This document shows positions 5,863 to 6,730 of a stretch of DNA of 6,730 nucleotides, in pieces. A program made the position numbers and the translations under genes. How positions within the stretch are numbered: position 1 is the stretch's first letter; each line of letters begins with the position of its first letter. This DNA comes from Thermoanaerobaculia bacterium (lineage in GTDB: Bacteria > Bacteroidota > Bacteroidia > Chitinophagales > Saprospiraceae), in the NCBI GenBank assembly GCA_023151335.1, contig JAKLJF010000012.1:13031-19760 (forward strand). The letters are read 5' to 3'. The notes below the pieces were generated by a model. The model was not told the origin of the DNA and ran no database searches. It saw nothing but the letters and a program-made list of their open reading frames with translations.

Positions 5863-5907
5863 CTAAACCCTCTAAACCTTCTAAACCTCATAAACCCTCA
5901 TACCCCC
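5863..5907. repeat. Five-copy 9-bp degenerate tandem repeat (CTAAACCYT-type)
   Basis: Five consecutive 9-mers can be lined up: CTAAACCCT (5863), CTAAACCTT (5872), CTAAACCTC (5881), ATAAACCCT (5890) and CATACCCCC (5899). The first three differ only in their last two bases, and the array decays to the right. The motif resembles plant-type telomere DNA (CCCTAAA) but the period is 9, not 7. It is strongly C/A-biased on the plus strand. GTTTAG at 5844-5849 is the complement of the first CTAAAC, so a short hairpin is possible. It does not encode a protein on the evidence available. Confidence 0.8.
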
Positions 5908-5980
5908 TGCCACCAGCCCGTTAATCTGTTGTCTTTAACCCCGTACTTGCGTTAAAAACCGTTAATTCGCGACCCATTCG

Positions 5981-6010
5981 CCGATTCTTGCGTTTTAATC
6001 GGAATTTTTA
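5981..6010 (+). terminator. Weak candidate hairpin terminator or operator
   Basis: CCGATT at 5981-5986 and AATCGG at 5997-6002 form a perfect 6-bp stem with a 10-base loop, followed by AATTTTTA at 6003-6010. This loosely resembles an intrinsic terminator, but the stem is short, half A/T, and lies 165 bases beyond the peptidase stop. It could equally be a binding site upstream of the DUF4175-like gene. Confidence 0.22.
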
Positions 6011-6055
6011 CCGCATTTTTGAACCCCCATATAAAATTTAAGATTCTCGTTTCTC

Positions 6056-6730
6056 ATGCAACGCGACAACTACAGCCTGCTCATCGAAAAGCTCGACGCT
6101 TTTATTCGGAAATTTTACGTCAATCAGCTGCTGCGCGGCTCGCTCTACACCGTGGGCGCCGTGCTCGGTCTGTTTATTTTGCTGAATGTACTGGAGTATT
6201 ACTTCTATTTCAGCACGGGGGTACGCACGGCCATGTTGTGGAGCTTCGGGCTGCTCAGCGCGGCCGCTTTGTACAACTGGGTGGCCCTGCCGCTGATGCA
6301 CTATTTCCATCTCGGCAAACTCATCAGCCACGAACAGGCGGCCCAGATCATTGGCAACCATTTCGGCGACGTAAAGGACAAACTGCTGAACATCCTGCAG
6401 TTGAAGCAACAGGCGTCGAACAATGCCATATACGCCGAACTGATCAACGCTTCCATCAACCAGAAGAGCAACGAGATCAAACTGGTGCCTTTCCAGGCCG
6501 CTATTGACTTGCAGAAAAACCGTAAATACCTGCGTTATGCATTGCCGCCGGTGTTGTTGCTGCTGTTCCTGCTGCTCGGTGCGCCCAATATCATCCGCGA
6601 AGGCACCATGCGCCTGTGGAACAGCACCAAAAAATTTGAAAAACCCGCGCCTTTCCGCTTCCTGGTGGAAACCAACGAACTGAAAGCCGTGCAGTTTTCC
6701 GACTTTGTGCTGAAAGTAGGCGTGGAAGGA
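6056..6730 (+). CDS. DUF4175-like membrane protein, 3' end outside the window
   Basis: The ATG at 6056 opens 225 uninterrupted codons to the window edge. The protein starts MQRDNYSLLIEKLDAFIRKF, a pattern I recognise as typical of large (about 1,100-residue) Bacteroidota DUF4175 membrane proteins. Three hydrophobic segments are visible: about 28-52 (GSLYTVGAVLGLFILLNVLEY), 57-81 and 159-179 (a Leu-rich run ending PNIIREG). Between the second and third is a cytoplasmic-type stretch, KLISHEQAAQIIGNHFGDVKDKLLN, that is strongly conserved in the family. After the third segment a probably extracytoplasmic beta-rich region begins (FRFLVETNELKAVQFSDF). The biochemical role is unknown. Only about one fifth of the expected length is in the window. 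A possible promoter and hairpin lie in the 237-base spacer upstream. Confidence 0.85.
   Translation, partial: MQRDNYSLLIEKLDAFIRKFYVNQLLRGSLYTVGAVLGLFILLNVLEYYFYFSTGVRTAMLWSFGLLSAAALYNWVALPLMHYFHLGKLISHEQAAQIIGNHFGDVKDKLLNILQLKQQASNNAIYAELINASINQKSNEIKLVPFQAAIDLQKNRKYLRYALPPVLLLLFLLLGAPNIIREGTMRLWNSTKKFEKPAPFRFLVETNELKAVQFSDFVLKVGVEG

Larger units (their letters stand above)
5819..6055. other. 237-base spacer between the peptidase and the DUF4175-like gene
   Basis: No gene is supported here. From left to right it holds the 12-bp palindrome after the stop, the 9-bp tandem repeat (5863-5907), a repeated octamer CTTGCGTT at 5946-5953 and 5987-5994, a 6-bp stem candidate hairpin (5981-6002), and an AT-rich leader up to the ATG at 6056. 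A CATTTTTG at 6014-6021 differs from the -7 consensus TAnnTTTG at only its first base, so a promoter for the downstream gene probably lies in this stretch. Confidence 0.6.

Noticed and set aside
5863..5907. The 9-bp repeat as a CRISPR array.
   Set aside because: Units are contiguous and far too short, there are no spacers, and no cas gene is present.
5458..5955. A 165-codon plus-strand frame running from the peptidase into the spacer and through the 9-bp repeat.
   Set aside because: It begins inside the peptidase gene in another frame, is Arg/Pro-rich in the manner of shifted frames, and its tail merely translates the tandem repeat.
1..6730. A new multigene defence or mobile system across the window.
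   Set aside because: Only an isolated Uma2 gene and a dead DUF1016 fragment are accessory. There is no integrase, transposase, terminal repeat or cluster of co-directed unknown genes.

Overview
The window reads as chromosomal DNA of a Bacteroidota bacterium, most likely from the Chitinophaga-like families. Three things point there: the protein families present (a Porphyromonas-type prolyl tripeptidyl peptidase, a CAP-domain secreted protein with a Cys-Lys-Cys motif, and a DUF4175-like membrane protein); the absence of clear Shine-Dalgarno sequences before the genes; and upstream motifs resembling the Bacteroidota -7 box TAnnTTTG. The coding DNA is fairly GC-rich and most spacers are AT-rich. 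The family-level placement is inference.

Layout. On the minus strand, bases 634-1 hold two closely spaced genes read leftward: a small YjdI-type iron-sulfur protein (634-413) and a fumarylacetoacetate-hydrolase-family enzyme (398-1, cut by the window edge). A very AT-rich divergent spacer (635-730) separates them from plus-strand genes. The first is a wrecked DUF1016 (YhcG N-terminal) gene (731-964), with a TGA in place of a conserved Trp and the rest of the gene missing. Next come intact radA (988-2364), a Uma2-family PD-(D/E)XK protein (2417-2980), a secreted CAP-domain protein (3036-3560), and a secreted S9 peptidase whose motifs match prolyl tripeptidyl peptidase (3653-5818). A 237-base spacer follows with a 9-bp tandem repeat and small dyads, then the first 225 codons of a DUF4175-like membrane protein (6056 onward, cut by the edge).

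The genes do not form one obvious pathway. radA is a recombination and repair gene. The peptidase and CAP protein are exported products that probably act in the cell envelope or outside. The Uma2 gene and the DUF1016 remnant are accessory genes on either side of radA. The plus-strand spacers are 52, 55, 92 and 237 bases, and several carry their own promoter-like motifs, so separate transcription is more likely than one operon. I see no convincing CRISPR array, tRNA, rRNA, insertion sequence or new multigene system. The most unusual parts are the decayed DUF1016 gene, the symmetric divergent promoter region, the dyads near predicted transcription starts, and the telomere-like 9-bp repeat.
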